From the IMG/VR virus record IMGVR_UViG_3300028786_000006, positions 62,001-126,000 of that record: a stretch of DNA of 64,000 bases, one strand, 5' to 3'. The notes beneath the pieces were generated by a model. It was not told where the DNA came from. It did no database searches and saw only the letters and a list, made by a program, of their open reading frames with translations. The DNA is from a virus. Below are positions 34,755 through 43,623 of the stretch, piece after piece. Positions within the stretch are counted from its first letter, which is position 1; every line of letters starts with the position of its first letter. A program made the translations under genes and the position numbers.

Positions 34755-35339
34755 ATGACCACGTTGACCAGCGCTTTGAAGTCACATAAAGCCCTGGCGA
34801 TGCTTACGAACCGCCGCCCTATCGTGGCAGTTGACGTCGACCTGACTTTTGTCGACACCCTTACGCCGTACTTTGAATGGTTCAAAACGCACGCTGGTTT
34901 CCCAGTCCCTCCGTCTGTATACGAGGGACACTTTGATCTAAACCCGATCTTCGCTGAGTATGGCGTTGATGGGCATGCTTTCTGGATGCAGGCCGACCTG
35001 TATGACAACCTGATCCCCCTACCGGGGGCGACCGGGAAACTCAAGGCCCTGAGCGAACACTGTGATATCGTGTTCGTCAGTACCTGCTACCCTGAGCACA
35101 TTGCGAGCAAACGCCGCCTGTTGGCTAAGTTCTGCGAATTCCCGTTCGATTTCATCGACACGGATGCGAAGTGGGCCGTGGATTATGCCGTCTTGATTGA
35201 CGACAGCCCAACCGTGATGAAGAAAGCCGCCGCCCGCCGGCCAGGCTCGCTCCATCTGTTGTTTGACACCAAGATCAACTGTAAGTTTGATCACACTAAA
35301 CATGACATGCAGCGGCTCCATAGCTGGGCTGAACTGTAA
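34755..35339 (+). CDS. HAD-family 5'(3')-deoxyribonucleotidase-like phosphatase
   Basis: 194 residues. HAD motif I AVDVDLTFVDT (residues about 25-35, D-x-D), motif II VFVSTC near 98-103 and motif IV VLIDDSP near 145-151. The size and the C1-type insert with FWMQADLYDNLIPLPGA match 5' deoxyribonucleotidases that dephosphorylate dNMPs, common in phages. It may trim nucleotide pools, for example removing unmodified dTMP or dUMP; substrate is inferred. Confidence 0.75.
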   Translation: MTTLTSALKSHKALAMLTNRRPIVAVDVDLTFVDTLTPYFEWFKTHAGFPVPPSVYEGHFDLNPIFAEYGVDGHAFWMQADLYDNLIPLPGATGKLKALSEHCDIVFVSTCYPEHIASKRRLLAKFCEFPFDFIDTDAKWAVDYAVLIDDSPTVMKKAAARRPGSLHLLFDTKINCKFDHTKHDMQRLHSWAEL

Positions 35340-35368
35340 CCAATAAACGTAACTGGAGTATTTTGAGT

Positions 35369-35863
35369 ATGGCCACAACCTTGAACTGGTCTCTGTTGAG
35401 CGACGATGAAAAGAGCACTATGTCCATTACGCTGCAGATGGAAACCATCCGTAAGCGCCAGATCGACCATCGTCGACAACAGGCCGAAATCAAGCGCGTT
35501 GGTCGCCGCCAGGTTCGTCATGCCGATAAGGAGGACGCTGTCAGCGAAATGCTGGGTAATTTGAACAACTCAGACATGGCTGGCACCGTGTTCATCAACC
35601 GTTCCGACGTGAACTACATCCCCAAGGGCTTCGAAAAGGAAGACGTGGTGGCTTACATCAACGTCTCGGCAGTAGACAAGCCCGTCCGCGTGTTCCTCTA
35701 CAGTGCAAACTCGACCATTCGGGTCAATGAGGTTGCGGAAGCGCTTCACATGTTTTATACTGGCATGGACAACAGTAAATGCCACGCCCAGCAAGCCGTC
35801 ATGACAGGCGTTGATTTCGCCATGGTCCCACGCTTGCTGGGGGAACTTGAGAAGCTGATCTGA
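35369..35863 (+). CDS. Hypothetical protein
   Basis: 164 residues from ATG 35369; a TTG two codons upstream is also possible relative to CTGGAG. Very basic helical N-terminal third (RKRQIDHRRQQAEIKRVGRRQVRH in part) and an alpha/beta remainder. No family recognised. Possibly nucleic-acid binding by charge. Confidence 0.5.
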   Translation: MATTLNWSLLSDDEKSTMSITLQMETIRKRQIDHRRQQAEIKRVGRRQVRHADKEDAVSEMLGNLNNSDMAGTVFINRSDVNYIPKGFEKEDVVAYINVSAVDKPVRVFLYSANSTIRVNEVAEALHMFYTGMDNSKCHAQQAVMTGVDFAMVPRLLGELEKLI

Positions 35864-35870
35864 GGCCGTT

Positions 35871-36080
35871 ATGGCGAAATGCATGCTAGAAGAACTGTTT
35901 GACACAGTCGAGCAGCTGCGGGACCGGGTTGCTGACCTTGAGGCTGAGCGCGACGGGCAAGTACCGCCAAGCGTTAAGCGCAAGCGACAGGCCCGGCTCG
36001 ATGAACTGGTCGCCCTGGGGATGACCAAGAAAGAAGCCAAAGGCATGATTCACCGCGAAATTAAAAGGGGAGAACTCTGA
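35871..36080 (+). CDS. Small coiled-coil protein
   Basis: 69 residues, ELFDTVEQLRDRVADLEAERD forms heptads; C-terminal half is basic (SVKRKRQARLDELVALGMTKKEAKGMIHREIKRGE in part). The TGATGG overlap couples it to the next gene. Unknown function. Confidence 0.5.
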   Translation: MAKCMLEELFDTVEQLRDRVADLEAERDGQVPPSVKRKRQARLDELVALGMTKKEAKGMIHREIKRGEL

Positions 36081-36340
36081 TGGAAATCATTTCAACCAAA
36101 CAGCTGATGGAGAACCTGGGCGAATATGCCAAGTCCTCTACTGGTGCGTCTACCGCAGAGTTCGAACTGGCCATGGCTTGCGCCGGGGCCGGGCAACGGA
36201 TGGAATTCGGTGTTGGCATTCTGATCGACGACCAACAAGCCCCTCTGTTCCTGAGCTCTGATCTGCTGCGTGAGCTGGCCGACCATGTCGACGCTTACGA
36301 GCAGAAGACCAAAACTGATCTCAAGACCAGGGGTAACTGA
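36080..36340 (+). CDS. Hypothetical protein
   Basis: 86 residues starting MEIISTKQLMENLGEYA. No recognised domain. It lies directly upstream of the modification cassette and is separated from it by one base, so may be co-translated with it. Confidence 0.45.
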   Translation: MEIISTKQLMENLGEYAKSSTGASTAEFELAMACAGAGQRMEFGVGILIDDQQAPLFLSSDLLRELADHVDAYEQKTKTDLKTRGN

Positions 36341-36341
36341 A

Positions 36342-37325
36342 ATGGGCCTCCCAACGGATCTGAGCCTTATTACGACAAACATGACCCCAGCCAAGCTGGC
36401 CCGTGTTTGTGCCGCCCTTGACCGCGAGAGCCCCCACCGGGCGGACATCAAGTGGAACGAAACCACTGAGCTGGCCGGCTACCTCCATGCCAAATTCACT
36501 CTTCATGGCGAGACGTACACGCTGGACGAAGAGTTTGAAATGGTCAAGAGCATGTACCTGGAACCGTGTCGCCGCCAGCCGGCGGGACCGTTCATGTCGG
36601 TTGTGCGCGGTACGTCAGGCACCGGCAAGGGCACCCGCGTTTGCCAGGTGCTGGAATACCTGAAGACCAAGTTCGAACCAACCACTCTGAACTTCGAGTT
36701 CGAAGGGAAGACCAAGCAGTACGGTATCTGCTTCGAAGACCTCAAACTGATCTTCATCGGCACCACGACCAAGTCCAACAAGTCAGGTCTGTCCAGCTGG
36801 TCGTCTATGGACTACATCCATAGCACCGTGAAGAAGGCAGAAAACGCCCGGCCGATCGCCAAGTCATGGATCGAAAAGGGCTACAGCCTGGTCCTGGAAG
36901 GCGAGCCAATGATGCAGTCGGACAAGTTCCGACCGTTGTTCATGCAACCTTACTTCGGCGTCGCCCGCTTCCTGATGCCTCACTATTGGTACCAGAACCG
37001 TGAACAATATGACGAGCGCATCATGGGGCGGTCGGGTAAACTTGCTGGCGATAGTGGTTGGGGCCGCAACGAGTCGTATAAGCGAGAGTATGAACGCACC
37101 CTGGAAGAGCTTCAGGAGCTGGAGCTGGATGCTACCGGTTGCACACTGCTCCCTCACGACGCGCCCCTGGAGGGCTACGGTGCCTCACTGCTGGCATACC
37201 TTGGGCGTGCTGACCTCATTGACGAATTCGTCCGATGGACAGCTGAGAACCCAATGCTCCGGTCGATAGGCGGCGGCAACCCGCTGGCCACGACCAACAA
37301 CGTCTTCGACATCTTCGGTGCATGA
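36342..37325 (+). CDS. P-loop kinase, candidate kinase of DNA-base hypermodification
   Basis: 327 residues from ATG 36342, preceded by AGGGG. A P-loop RGTSGTGKGT lies at residues 89-98 (Lys96); a later EGEPMMQSDKFRPLF acid-rich strand could be Walker B or a base-recognition loop. In phages with hypermodified thymine a P-loop kinase phosphorylates 5-hydroxymethyl-dU in DNA before a transferase adds an amine. Two downstream genes resemble that machinery, making this a candidate 5-hmdU DNA kinase; a general NMP-kinase-like or ATPase role cannot be excluded from sequence alone. Confidence 0.6.
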   Translation: MGLPTDLSLITTNMTPAKLARVCAALDRESPHRADIKWNETTELAGYLHAKFTLHGETYTLDEEFEMVKSMYLEPCRRQPAGPFMSVVRGTSGTGKGTRVCQVLEYLKTKFEPTTLNFEFEGKTKQYGICFEDLKLIFIGTTTKSNKSGLSSWSSMDYIHSTVKKAENARPIAKSWIEKGYSLVLEGEPMMQSDKFRPLFMQPYFGVARFLMPHYWYQNREQYDERIMGRSGKLAGDSGWGRNESYKREYERTLEELQELELDATGCTLLPHDAPLEGYGASLLAYLGRADLIDEFVRWTAENPMLRSIGGGNPLATTNNVFDIFGA

Positions 37326-37326
37326 C

Positions 37327-38550
37327 ATGATAGTTGAAAAGCAGTACAAACACCCGGCCCTGTCGGAGTTCATCTACCCCATCGAAAAGGGCGTGGACTA
37401 CCGGCTGAAAGAAAACCGGGCGCACCTCGCCTTTGCCTGGCAAGAAACCCTCTGCTACACCGAGGAGCACAACCAGCAGCTTCGGTTGATGCTTTGGGCC
37501 ATCGACAACCAGGACATCAGCGCCGTGCGCGCCCTGGAACAGAAGCTGTGGTGTGCGTTCCTGTGGGGTTGCTGCTACAACCTGATCGGCCCGTGGGCCA
37601 TCATGCAAGAGTACCCTGAGCCCCCACGCGGTAAGGACGGCCTGCAGCGATTCGCTGACTGGTACAACAAGAATTTCGACCGGATGCGCTTCGATACCGA
37701 CTGCCGCTACCGCAAGTCGAAAATGATCGCATGCGTGACCAGCTATGTCGAATGGCTGGAGGGTAAGGACCAGTTCGCGGCCTTCGCCCCGATCATTCAG
37801 CTGGGTAACAAGAAAGAGCAGTTCCAGCAACTATGGGACGCTTGTAACAGCTGGAAGTTCTTCGGTCGACTGAGCAACTGGAACACCATCGAGGCGATCG
37901 AGCTCGCCACCGACCACCATTACAAGATCGACATCCCATCGTTCATGTTGACGGACGTCAGTGGTTCTGAGTCCAATCGCAACGGCGCGGCCTTCCTGGC
38001 TGGTCACGACGAGCTTGTCACTAAGCACGGCAAGCGCAAGGACACTGGTGAGACCATCAGCCAGGCGGACTGTGAGAAGCTCGAAGTTTTGGCTGAAATG
38101 TACTTCCAGCAGGCCAAAGCCGACCTGGGCCACCTCAGCTTCATCAACCGTCTGAACGCCGAGACCAGCATCTTCTGTTGGTTCAAGAAGTTCTTCCGTC
38201 TGAAGTCCACCCGTTATGTGGGCTGGGATGGCGAGCGGACTTACGAAGAGCTGCAGTACATGCATCGGGAATGGCCTGAAGCCAACCTGGAGCCTCTGTG
38301 GGAAGCGCGGTATGCCCTGCTCCCAGACTTCCTGCTATGTGAACAGGCGCCCGAGGGCGAGCAGCGCGGCGTGAACAAAGCCAAGATGCCGCTGTTCTAC
38401 GAGACCGGCTTCCCCGAGCACATCTACAAGTTCCAGCGCGGTGAACGTTGGTCGTTCCCCGAAGTAATCACCACCCCGGCCCGCAAACCAGCCCTAAACA
38501 AACCGACTGTCGCGGATACCACCCACAGCCTCAACGACTTCTTCGGATAA
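37327..38550 (+). CDS. Candidate amino acid:DNA transferase-like (alpha-GPT pyrophosphorylase clade) protein
   Basis: 407 residues, all-alpha, rich in Trp and aromatic residues. The segment VSGSESNRNGAAFLAGHDEL at residues 211-230 and NWNTIEAIELA (184-194) recall the amino acid:DNA transferase family (alpha-glutamyl/putrescinyl thymine pyrophosphorylase clade 2) that replaces the pyrophosphate on 5-hydroxymethyl-U in DNA with an amine. This match is from memory of the family pattern and is not proven. Encoded one base after the P-loop gene and in one operon with a kinase helical-domain protein, which supports the assignment. Start at ATG 37327 rather than GTG 37318. Confidence 0.55.
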   Translation: MIVEKQYKHPALSEFIYPIEKGVDYRLKENRAHLAFAWQETLCYTEEHNQQLRLMLWAIDNQDISAVRALEQKLWCAFLWGCCYNLIGPWAIMQEYPEPPRGKDGLQRFADWYNKNFDRMRFDTDCRYRKSKMIACVTSYVEWLEGKDQFAAFAPIIQLGNKKEQFQQLWDACNSWKFFGRLSNWNTIEAIELATDHHYKIDIPSFMLTDVSGSESNRNGAAFLAGHDELVTKHGKRKDTGETISQADCEKLEVLAEMYFQQAKADLGHLSFINRLNAETSIFCWFKKFFRLKSTRYVGWDGERTYEELQYMHREWPEANLEPLWEARYALLPDFLLCEQAPEGEQRGVNKAKMPLFYETGFPEHIYKFQRGERWSFPEVITTPARKPALNKPTVADTTHSLNDFFG

Positions 38551-38553
38551 CCC

Positions 38554-38730
38554 ATGATCTACAAGAAAGACGACCGCCCGGATTGCCCGGCCTGCGGTGA
38601 CCCCCTTGACGAGACCTGCAAAGAGCTTGCCAAGGCCGGCGGTACGCACAACCACTACTGTGGTGCTGTGTACACAGTTCGTAAACTCAACAACGGTCAA
38701 TATGACGTTGCCTATGACGGGAATGCGTAA
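38554..38730 (+). CDS. Small protein with a CPACG zinc motif
   Basis: 58 residues, MIYKKDDRPDCPACGDPLDE, with later Cys residues (TCKEL, HYCGAV) that could complete a zinc site. Starts three bases after the transferase-like gene and overlaps the next start (TAATG), so it belongs to the cassette. Function unknown; an accessory zinc protein is the simplest reading. Confidence 0.5.
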   Translation: MIYKKDDRPDCPACGDPLDETCKELAKAGGTHNHYCGAVYTVRKLNNGQYDVAYDGNA

Positions 38731-39293
38731 TGAGCAAGAAGATGAAGGCGCAGCACGCGCTTATCACTGAACACTTTTCGAAGCTGGACGGTGTCCACTA
38801 CCTGCGTCTGACCGATGCGACCCTGGTCGCCAAAATGACCGATGACCAGATCCTGTCGTTCTGTGGGCATCACCTGTCTAAGCAGACAGGGCTGCCGGTG
38901 CGTGGCCTGGCGGTTGCCCCCGGCTTCCACCTGACCGCCAAGAGCATGATGTACTTCAACTTCAACTTCTTCAACACCGACGACTCGATCTCGGCAGTTG
39001 AGCTGCGCGGTAAGCTGCGTTCGAAGTTGGAACCACACCAGGCCGGCCACTACCCCGAGCTGTTCCGCTTCGGCGTGGGTAAGGCTGACTTCTTCTGGGT
39101 GGTGGGTGAAGTTGACCGCAGCACCCAGATCGTGCGCTTCTCGTACGTTGGTCACGTCGACCGCCCGGCAACCTTCTTCCGACGCATCCGGGTCAGCCGC
39201 GAAATGGCTCCTGGGCAGCTGACCAACGTACGCCAGTCGACTCACTACATCGACCCGGAATACAAGAAGCAGTATGTGTCGGAGCTGGCATAA
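38730..39293 (+). CDS. Hypothetical protein in the hypermodification operon
   Basis: 187 residues, start coupled by TAATG on both sides. Basic and aromatic; contains FCGHHLSKQTGLPVRGLAV and later FFWVVGEVDRSTQIVRFSYVGH. I recognise no family. Its strict coupling with the neighbouring candidate modification genes suggests a subunit or specificity factor, but this is inference from context. Confidence 0.5.
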   Translation: MSKKMKAQHALITEHFSKLDGVHYLRLTDATLVAKMTDDQILSFCGHHLSKQTGLPVRGLAVAPGFHLTAKSMMYFNFNFFNTDDSISAVELRGKLRSKLEPHQAGHYPELFRFGVGKADFFWVVGEVDRSTQIVRFSYVGHVDRPATFFRRIRVSREMAPGQLTNVRQSTHYIDPEYKKQYVSELA

Positions 39294-40471
39294 TGCAAGG
39301 GCGCCCGGCTGATATTCGTTACAATGGCGTCCGCCCTGACAAGATCGACAACGCCAATCCGAAGCTTAACCAAAAGAACCTGGGCCGGTGCTTGGATTGG
39401 ATCGTCGAGCGCTACAAGATCCACGTGAAGAAAGACGTCCTGGGCCTACCCTCGCCCTGGACGGAAGACCCGGTACTACGGGACCACAAGTTCACGAACG
39501 TCCGGAGAGAGCACGACAGGGAGTCCAAGCACGTCATTCGTGGCATCTGCGAGAACCCATCCCTGTCGATGGAACAGAAGGTCCAAAACCTGATCATGTT
39601 CCGAATGTTCAATGTTTGGTCCACGGTCGAATTGATCGGCGGCCCCTTCACCAACTTCGGGTCGATTGACCTGGACGCGGTGCGGGCAAAGCTGAAGGTG
39701 GTTGATGGTGAGCGAGTGTTCACCAACGCCTTCAACTGCGGTGGCCTGAAGCAATGCCTGGCCTTTCCTGATCTCGATTATGTCAACCATGCGCACCAGC
39801 GCCGGGGTGGCATGATGGTCAAGGTGATGGACCTCCCGAACATGGCTGAGTCGGAAATGGACTACAAGGTAGCCCGTGACCTGGCGCAAGCTGAGCCCGA
39901 TCGGTACTCCATCGAAGGGTGGGAACCGAACATGGCGATGCGGGTGGTTCGTTACCTGAACACCTTCTTCAAGAACAACCCAAACTGGGTGTCTGAGTTC
40001 TTGATGTCGAGCACTCAGAAGGCGGCGTTCCTGAAGCTGAATGAAGTGCGAGGCATCAGCGAGTTCCTGGGTTACCAGATCTTCGTCGACTGCACGTACT
40101 GCCCGGAGTACCCGTTCAGCGAGAACGAGTTCACCATCGCCGGGCCGGGTTGTAAGATGGGCCTGGACTTCATCTTCGATGATCGCGACGGAATGACGTA
40201 CGAGGAGTGCATCTTCTGGCTCCGCGATCATCAGGAAGAGTTGCTCTGGGACTTGAAGAGTGTTCACCACTCCGAGTTCATGGACGACCAATACGTCGAA
40301 GAGCAAACGTTCAGTGTCATGTCGTGGGAAAACGTCATGTGCGAGACGAGCAAGTACATCCGCTGTATGGATGCCCTGGAACGCGGTGACAAGCCTCGCA
40401 CCAGGGTTAAGTTCAACGGCGGCGCAAGCAAAGCACCGTCAACCACCAAATCAGTGCTGGACCTCTTCTGA
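39293..40471 (+). CDS. 5-hmdU DNA kinase helical-domain (HMUDK_hel) family protein
   Basis: 392 residues. Residues 53-73 (PSPWTEDPVLRDHKFTNVRR) and the later SEFLGYQIFVDCTYC (256-270) and FTIAGPGCKMGLDFIF (280-295) follow the conserved blocks of the helical-domain family first defined with 5-hydroxymethyl-dU DNA kinases, also labelled 'nucleotide kinase domain' in phage genomes. In some phages this domain is fused to the P-loop kinase; here it is free-standing, with a P-loop protein three genes upstream. It probably acts on 5-hydroxymethyluracil in DNA during thymine hypermodification. Confidence 0.72.
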   Translation: MQGRPADIRYNGVRPDKIDNANPKLNQKNLGRCLDWIVERYKIHVKKDVLGLPSPWTEDPVLRDHKFTNVRREHDRESKHVIRGICENPSLSMEQKVQNLIMFRMFNVWSTVELIGGPFTNFGSIDLDAVRAKLKVVDGERVFTNAFNCGGLKQCLAFPDLDYVNHAHQRRGGMMVKVMDLPNMAESEMDYKVARDLAQAEPDRYSIEGWEPNMAMRVVRYLNTFFKNNPNWVSEFLMSSTQKAAFLKLNEVRGISEFLGYQIFVDCTYCPEYPFSENEFTIAGPGCKMGLDFIFDDRDGMTYEECIFWLRDHQEELLWDLKSVHHSEFMDDQYVEEQTFSVMSWENVMCETSKYIRCMDALERGDKPRTRVKFNGGASKAPSTTKSVLDLF

Positions 40472-40491
40472 GACCAGCTCTAGGAGTTTGA

Positions 40492-40854
40492 ATGATCAAC
40501 CGCCTGAAACGGCTATTCGGGCGCAAGCCCAACCCGTCTCTACAGCTCCAACAGCAACAATCCCGCGCCGGTCGTATACCACCTCCCACACCGGAGTTGG
40601 TCAAATACAACGATGAATTCCCCCTGAGTGCGTTCAATACGCCCAGGCAATCCAGAATCGTTGATACCATCCGTGATGTACCGGCTGAACGCGACCCAAG
40701 CCCGCCTCATGTACCTCGGGTCGCCTACGTTGAACGTGACGTGAGTGCATATGAAGCCCCGGTTCACCACCAAAGCGATAGCCATAGCCGTTGTGGCGGC
40801 GGGGATAGCCCTACGAGTGGCGATAGCGGTTCTCCTTGCGGGGGTACTGACTAA
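40492..40854 (+). CDS. Hypothetical proline/glutamine-rich protein
   Basis: 120 residues, MINRLKRLFGRKPNPSLQLQ. Low-complexity, disordered; no recognised domain. The last 30 residues (SDSHSRCGGGDSPTSGDSGS in part) overlap, in another frame, a hydrophobic reading frame that looks more like real protein. TAGGAG upstream supports translation. Confidence 0.4.
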   Translation: MINRLKRLFGRKPNPSLQLQQQQSRAGRIPPPTPELVKYNDEFPLSAFNTPRQSRIVDTIRDVPAERDPSPPHVPRVAYVERDVSAYEAPVHHQSDSHSRCGGGDSPTSGDSGSPCGGTD

Positions 40855-40867
40855 TGGCAGCCCTTAG
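40751..40867 (+). CDS. Possible overlapping 38-residue membrane peptide
   Basis: In the +1-shifted frame inside the preceding gene, ATG 40751 starts MKPRFTTKAIAIAVVAAGIA, followed by a second hydrophobic stretch, 38 residues in all, with a basic N-terminus. It overlaps the start of the next gene. Ribosome site is weak. Could be a small membrane or lysis-type peptide or chance. Confidence 0.25.
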   Translation: MKPRFTTKAIAIAVVAAGIALRVAIAVLLAGVLTNGSP

Positions 40868-41375
40868 ACCTGTCCGCTACCTGGAAATTTCGCCACGCCA
40901 AACCGGCAAAACTGAACGTTTGGTTCAGGATGCGACCTACCAGCACGTCGTGAATAACAAGAAGATCGTCCTGGTTGGCATGAGAATGTCCTGGGCTCGC
41001 GACCTCATGCCATTCGTGTACGCCGCCGGTGAATCTGAAGATGAGGTGCTTCGCCAAATCGGCGGCCGCGCCAAACCTGAAGAGCTCATGTGGTACTACG
41101 ATGAGTTCGACCATATGCGTTCGCGATTCAGTATCCGCGAAAACGGCTATTACTGCACCACGGCCAAGTACGTGCGGACCTTCAGCAAGGAGCACCCTGA
41201 AGCGATCCTCACTGACCAGCTGTTGCAGCTCGTGGATGGGAATGGTGGCGTGTATGCCACCTCGGCCCATAACCCGCTCAAACGGTCCAGCCTGGCTAAA
41301 CACGTCCGCGACATCCACCCAGATGCCATCAAAACTGAGCTTAATGGCCAGCTGATCGCGTTTGAAGCAAGCTAA
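40854..41375 (+). CDS. Small P-loop ATPase-like protein
   Basis: 173 residues. EISPRQTGKTERL (residues about 11-23) is a Walker A like those of terminases and SF2 helicases, and LMWYYDEFDHM near 78-88 could be Walker B. Too short for a helicase or terminase; small single-domain P-loop proteins of this kind are found in T4-like genomes without known function. Overlaps its upstream neighbour by one base. Confidence 0.5.
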   Translation: MAALRPVRYLEISPRQTGKTERLVQDATYQHVVNNKKIVLVGMRMSWARDLMPFVYAAGESEDEVLRQIGGRAKPEELMWYYDEFDHMRSRFSIRENGYYCTTAKYVRTFSKEHPEAILTDQLLQLVDGNGGVYATSAHNPLKRSSLAKHVRDIHPDAIKTELNGQLIAFEAS

Positions 41376-41469
41376 ACCCCGTTTGAAGGCGTAACGCCTT
41401 TCTATCAACCTGGAGGCCATGTACAATAAGGCCTCTTAACGAATCAACACCCACATCCGAGGCATTTGA

Positions 41470-42153
41470 ATGACCCAGCAAGTAAAACTCTCCAAGGATA
41501 CTCTTGAAGTCCTCAAGATGTTCAGCACCATCAACGGTAGCCTGGCATTCAAAGCCGGCAATAAGCTGCGCACCATCTCCCCAGGCGGCGGCGCGGTCTT
41601 TGCAGAAGTTGAGATCCCGGAAGAGTTCCCGATCCCTTTCAACATCTACGAGCTGAACCGCTTCTTGAGCGTGTTGAGCCTGGCGACCATGAAAGAAGCC
41701 GTGCTCGAATTCAGCGACGACAAAAAGGTCGTGATCAAAGGCACCGGCGGCACCAAGATCAATTACTACTTCACCAGCGACTCCTTCGTCACGGCGCCGG
41801 ACCGCGAGCTGAAGCTGCCAAGTGTTGACCTCGACGTCACCCTGACCCCGGAAGTGATCGACGGTTTCATGCGTGCTGCCAGCGCCCTGGGCCACAAGAT
41901 CATGGCTTTCACCGTTCGCGGCGACGAAGCGTTCCTGGTCGGCACCAGCCCTGAGCTGGGCGATGCGTCCAACGACTACGAAGTCAGCCTGGGTACGGTT
42001 GAAGGCGCTTCTGAAGGCACCTACCGCCTGAAGATCGAGAACATCAAGCTGTTGGCCGGCGACTACCGCGTCCAAGTCTGTGCTCGCGGCATGGTGGCCT
42101 TCTCCAACGAACAGCGCAAGCTCAAGGTGTTCGTCGGTCTGGAAATGGTCTAA
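41470..42153 (+). CDS. gp45: Sliding clamp (gp45)
   Basis: 227 residues; T4 gp45 has 228. SKDTLEVLKMFSTINGSLAFKAGN and PFNIYELNRFLSVLSL (family signatures, quoted in parts) match the trimeric processivity clamp, which in T4 also activates late transcription. Order 45-44-62-regA is that of T4. The long upstream gap (41376-41469) contains a TACAAT -10-like box at 41422-41427. Confidence 0.95.
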   Translation: MTQQVKLSKDTLEVLKMFSTINGSLAFKAGNKLRTISPGGGAVFAEVEIPEEFPIPFNIYELNRFLSVLSLATMKEAVLEFSDDKKVVIKGTGGTKINYYFTSDSFVTAPDRELKLPSVDLDVTLTPEVIDGFMRAASALGHKIMAFTVRGDEAFLVGTSPELGDASNDYEVSLGTVEGASEGTYRLKIENIKLLAGDYRVQVCARGMVAFSNEQRKLKVFVGLEMV

Positions 42154-42223
42154 TCGGCCACCCCGCTTGAAATCAGGTTGACCAACGGTTGACCTGATAC
42201 ACCCCGCTAACTTGAGGTTAAAC

Positions 42224-43174
42224 ATGTCGCAGCAAGAACACATCTGGGCTCAAAAGTACCGTCCCACCACCATCAGCGATATCATCCTGCCGGCCGGCCT
42301 GGTTAACGAACTGGCCAACTACGTCAAGGATGGCAAAGCGCCTCACCTGCTCCTCGCCAGCCGCTTGCCGGGCACCGGTAAGACCACCCTGGCCCTGGCC
42401 CTGTGTGCTGACCTGGGTGCAAACCCTCTGGTGATCAACGCCAGCCTGAACAACAGCATCGACGACATCCGCTCCAATGTGACCCAGTACGCTACCGGCG
42501 TATCCGTCATGGGCGGCCCGAAGATCGTTGTCCTGGACGAAGCCGAGCGTCTGTCCCAGGCCGCCCAAGAAGCCCTCAAAGGCATCCTCGAGGCTGTCTC
42601 CAAGAACTGCACGTTCATCCTTACGACCAACAACCCTCAGCGTATCATTGAGCCGCTGCGCGATCGTTGCATCGTCAAGGAATTCGTCTGGTCGGCCGAA
42701 GACACCACCGCCATGCGTGCCAAGATGATGCGCCGCTGCGCTGAAATCCTGACTGCTGAAGGCGTGACCTTCAAGCCGGCGGCCCTGGCCGGTGTTGTCA
42801 AGAAGCACTTCCCGAGCAACCGCCGTATCCTGAACACCCTTCAGGAATACTCGAACCAGTTCGACAAGAACATCGACGAAGGCATCCTGGGTATGCTCAA
42901 CGTGGGTGACGTTGACAACCTGCTCGAAGCCCTGGTCAAGAAGGACTTCCAGGCCGTCAAAGAGTGGTGCTCCACCAACGCAGACCAGTTGTCTGACGGC
43001 ATCTACCTCAAGCTGTTCGAAACCCTCAAGGACAGGCTGCACCCTCAATCGGTGCCGCAGTTGATCTTGACCCTGGGCGACTTCCAGCGTTTCCACGCAA
43101 CGGTCCCTGATCTGTTCATCCACAGCCTTGCGCTGATGACTACCATCATGGCCGACTGCACCTTCACCAAGTAA
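42224..43174 (+). CDS. gp44: Clamp loader large subunit (gp44)
   Basis: 316 residues, T4 gp44 is 319. AAA+ ATPase: KYRPTTISDIILP at the start, Walker A LPGTGKTT (48-55), Walker B VVLDEAER (102-109), and sensor 1 TTNNPQRI near 136-143. Loads the gp45 clamp with gp62. ATG 42224 is preferred over TTG 42212 because TGAGG at 42213-42217 is well spaced. Confidence 0.95.
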   Translation: MSQQEHIWAQKYRPTTISDIILPAGLVNELANYVKDGKAPHLLLASRLPGTGKTTLALALCADLGANPLVINASLNNSIDDIRSNVTQYATGVSVMGGPKIVVLDEAERLSQAAQEALKGILEAVSKNCTFILTTNNPQRIIEPLRDRCIVKEFVWSAEDTTAMRAKMMRRCAEILTAEGVTFKPAALAGVVKKHFPSNRRILNTLQEYSNQFDKNIDEGILGMLNVGDVDNLLEALVKKDFQAVKEWCSTNADQLSDGIYLKLFETLKDRLHPQSVPQLILTLGDFQRFHATVPDLFIHSLALMTTIMADCTFTK

Positions 43175-43186
43175 GGGGCGACTGCT

Positions 43187-43603
43187 ATGGCTGACGATGG
43201 TAAAATTGGACTGTTTGATTGGCTCAACGCCTTGAACAGCTCCAAAACCGAGCTGATGGTAGACGAGGCGAGTGAGAAGTCGTTCGACCCGTTCATTATC
43301 CGCCGGGGCGTTGCCCAGAACATGGACACCGTCCTCCTCGCGCAAGAGATGAACAAACTCCACGCCCTGCCAAAGCGGATGGTGCATGACTTCTTTATGA
43401 AGGCCATCACCAGGAAGAAGCGGTACGGGAAGTGGGCAAAGAAAGAGGTGGTGGACTCGGGTATTACCGTGATCTCCGCCTACTATAAGGTCTCCATCCG
43501 GGAGGCCACCGAATACGCCAAGCTGATGACCCCAGAGCAGATCAAAGAGCTCGAAGGTCGGATGGACCAAGGCGGCCGCAAGGGCGAAAAGAGCGGCAAG
43601 TGA
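43187..43603 (+). CDS. gp62: Clamp loader small subunit (gp62)
   Basis: 138 residues, shorter than T4 gp62 (187). GLFDWLNALNSSKTELMVD and FDPFIIRRGVAQNMDTVLLAQEMN, then ALPKRMVHDFFM (quoted in pieces) are the conserved gp62 features. It forms the 4:1 loader with gp44 and has no ATPase site. The C-terminal basic tail is short. Confidence 0.9.
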   Translation: MADDGKIGLFDWLNALNSSKTELMVDEASEKSFDPFIIRRGVAQNMDTVLLAQEMNKLHALPKRMVHDFFMKAITRKKRYGKWAKKEVVDSGITVISAYYKVSIREATEYAKLMTPEQIKELEGRMDQGGRKGEKSGK

Positions 43604-43623
43604 TTTCTGGAGTAAGGCGTAAC

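Noticed and set aside
42218-43570. 450-codon open frame on the minus strand
   Set aside because: Antisense to gp44/gp62, which are unmistakable; produced by strong C/G codon bias.
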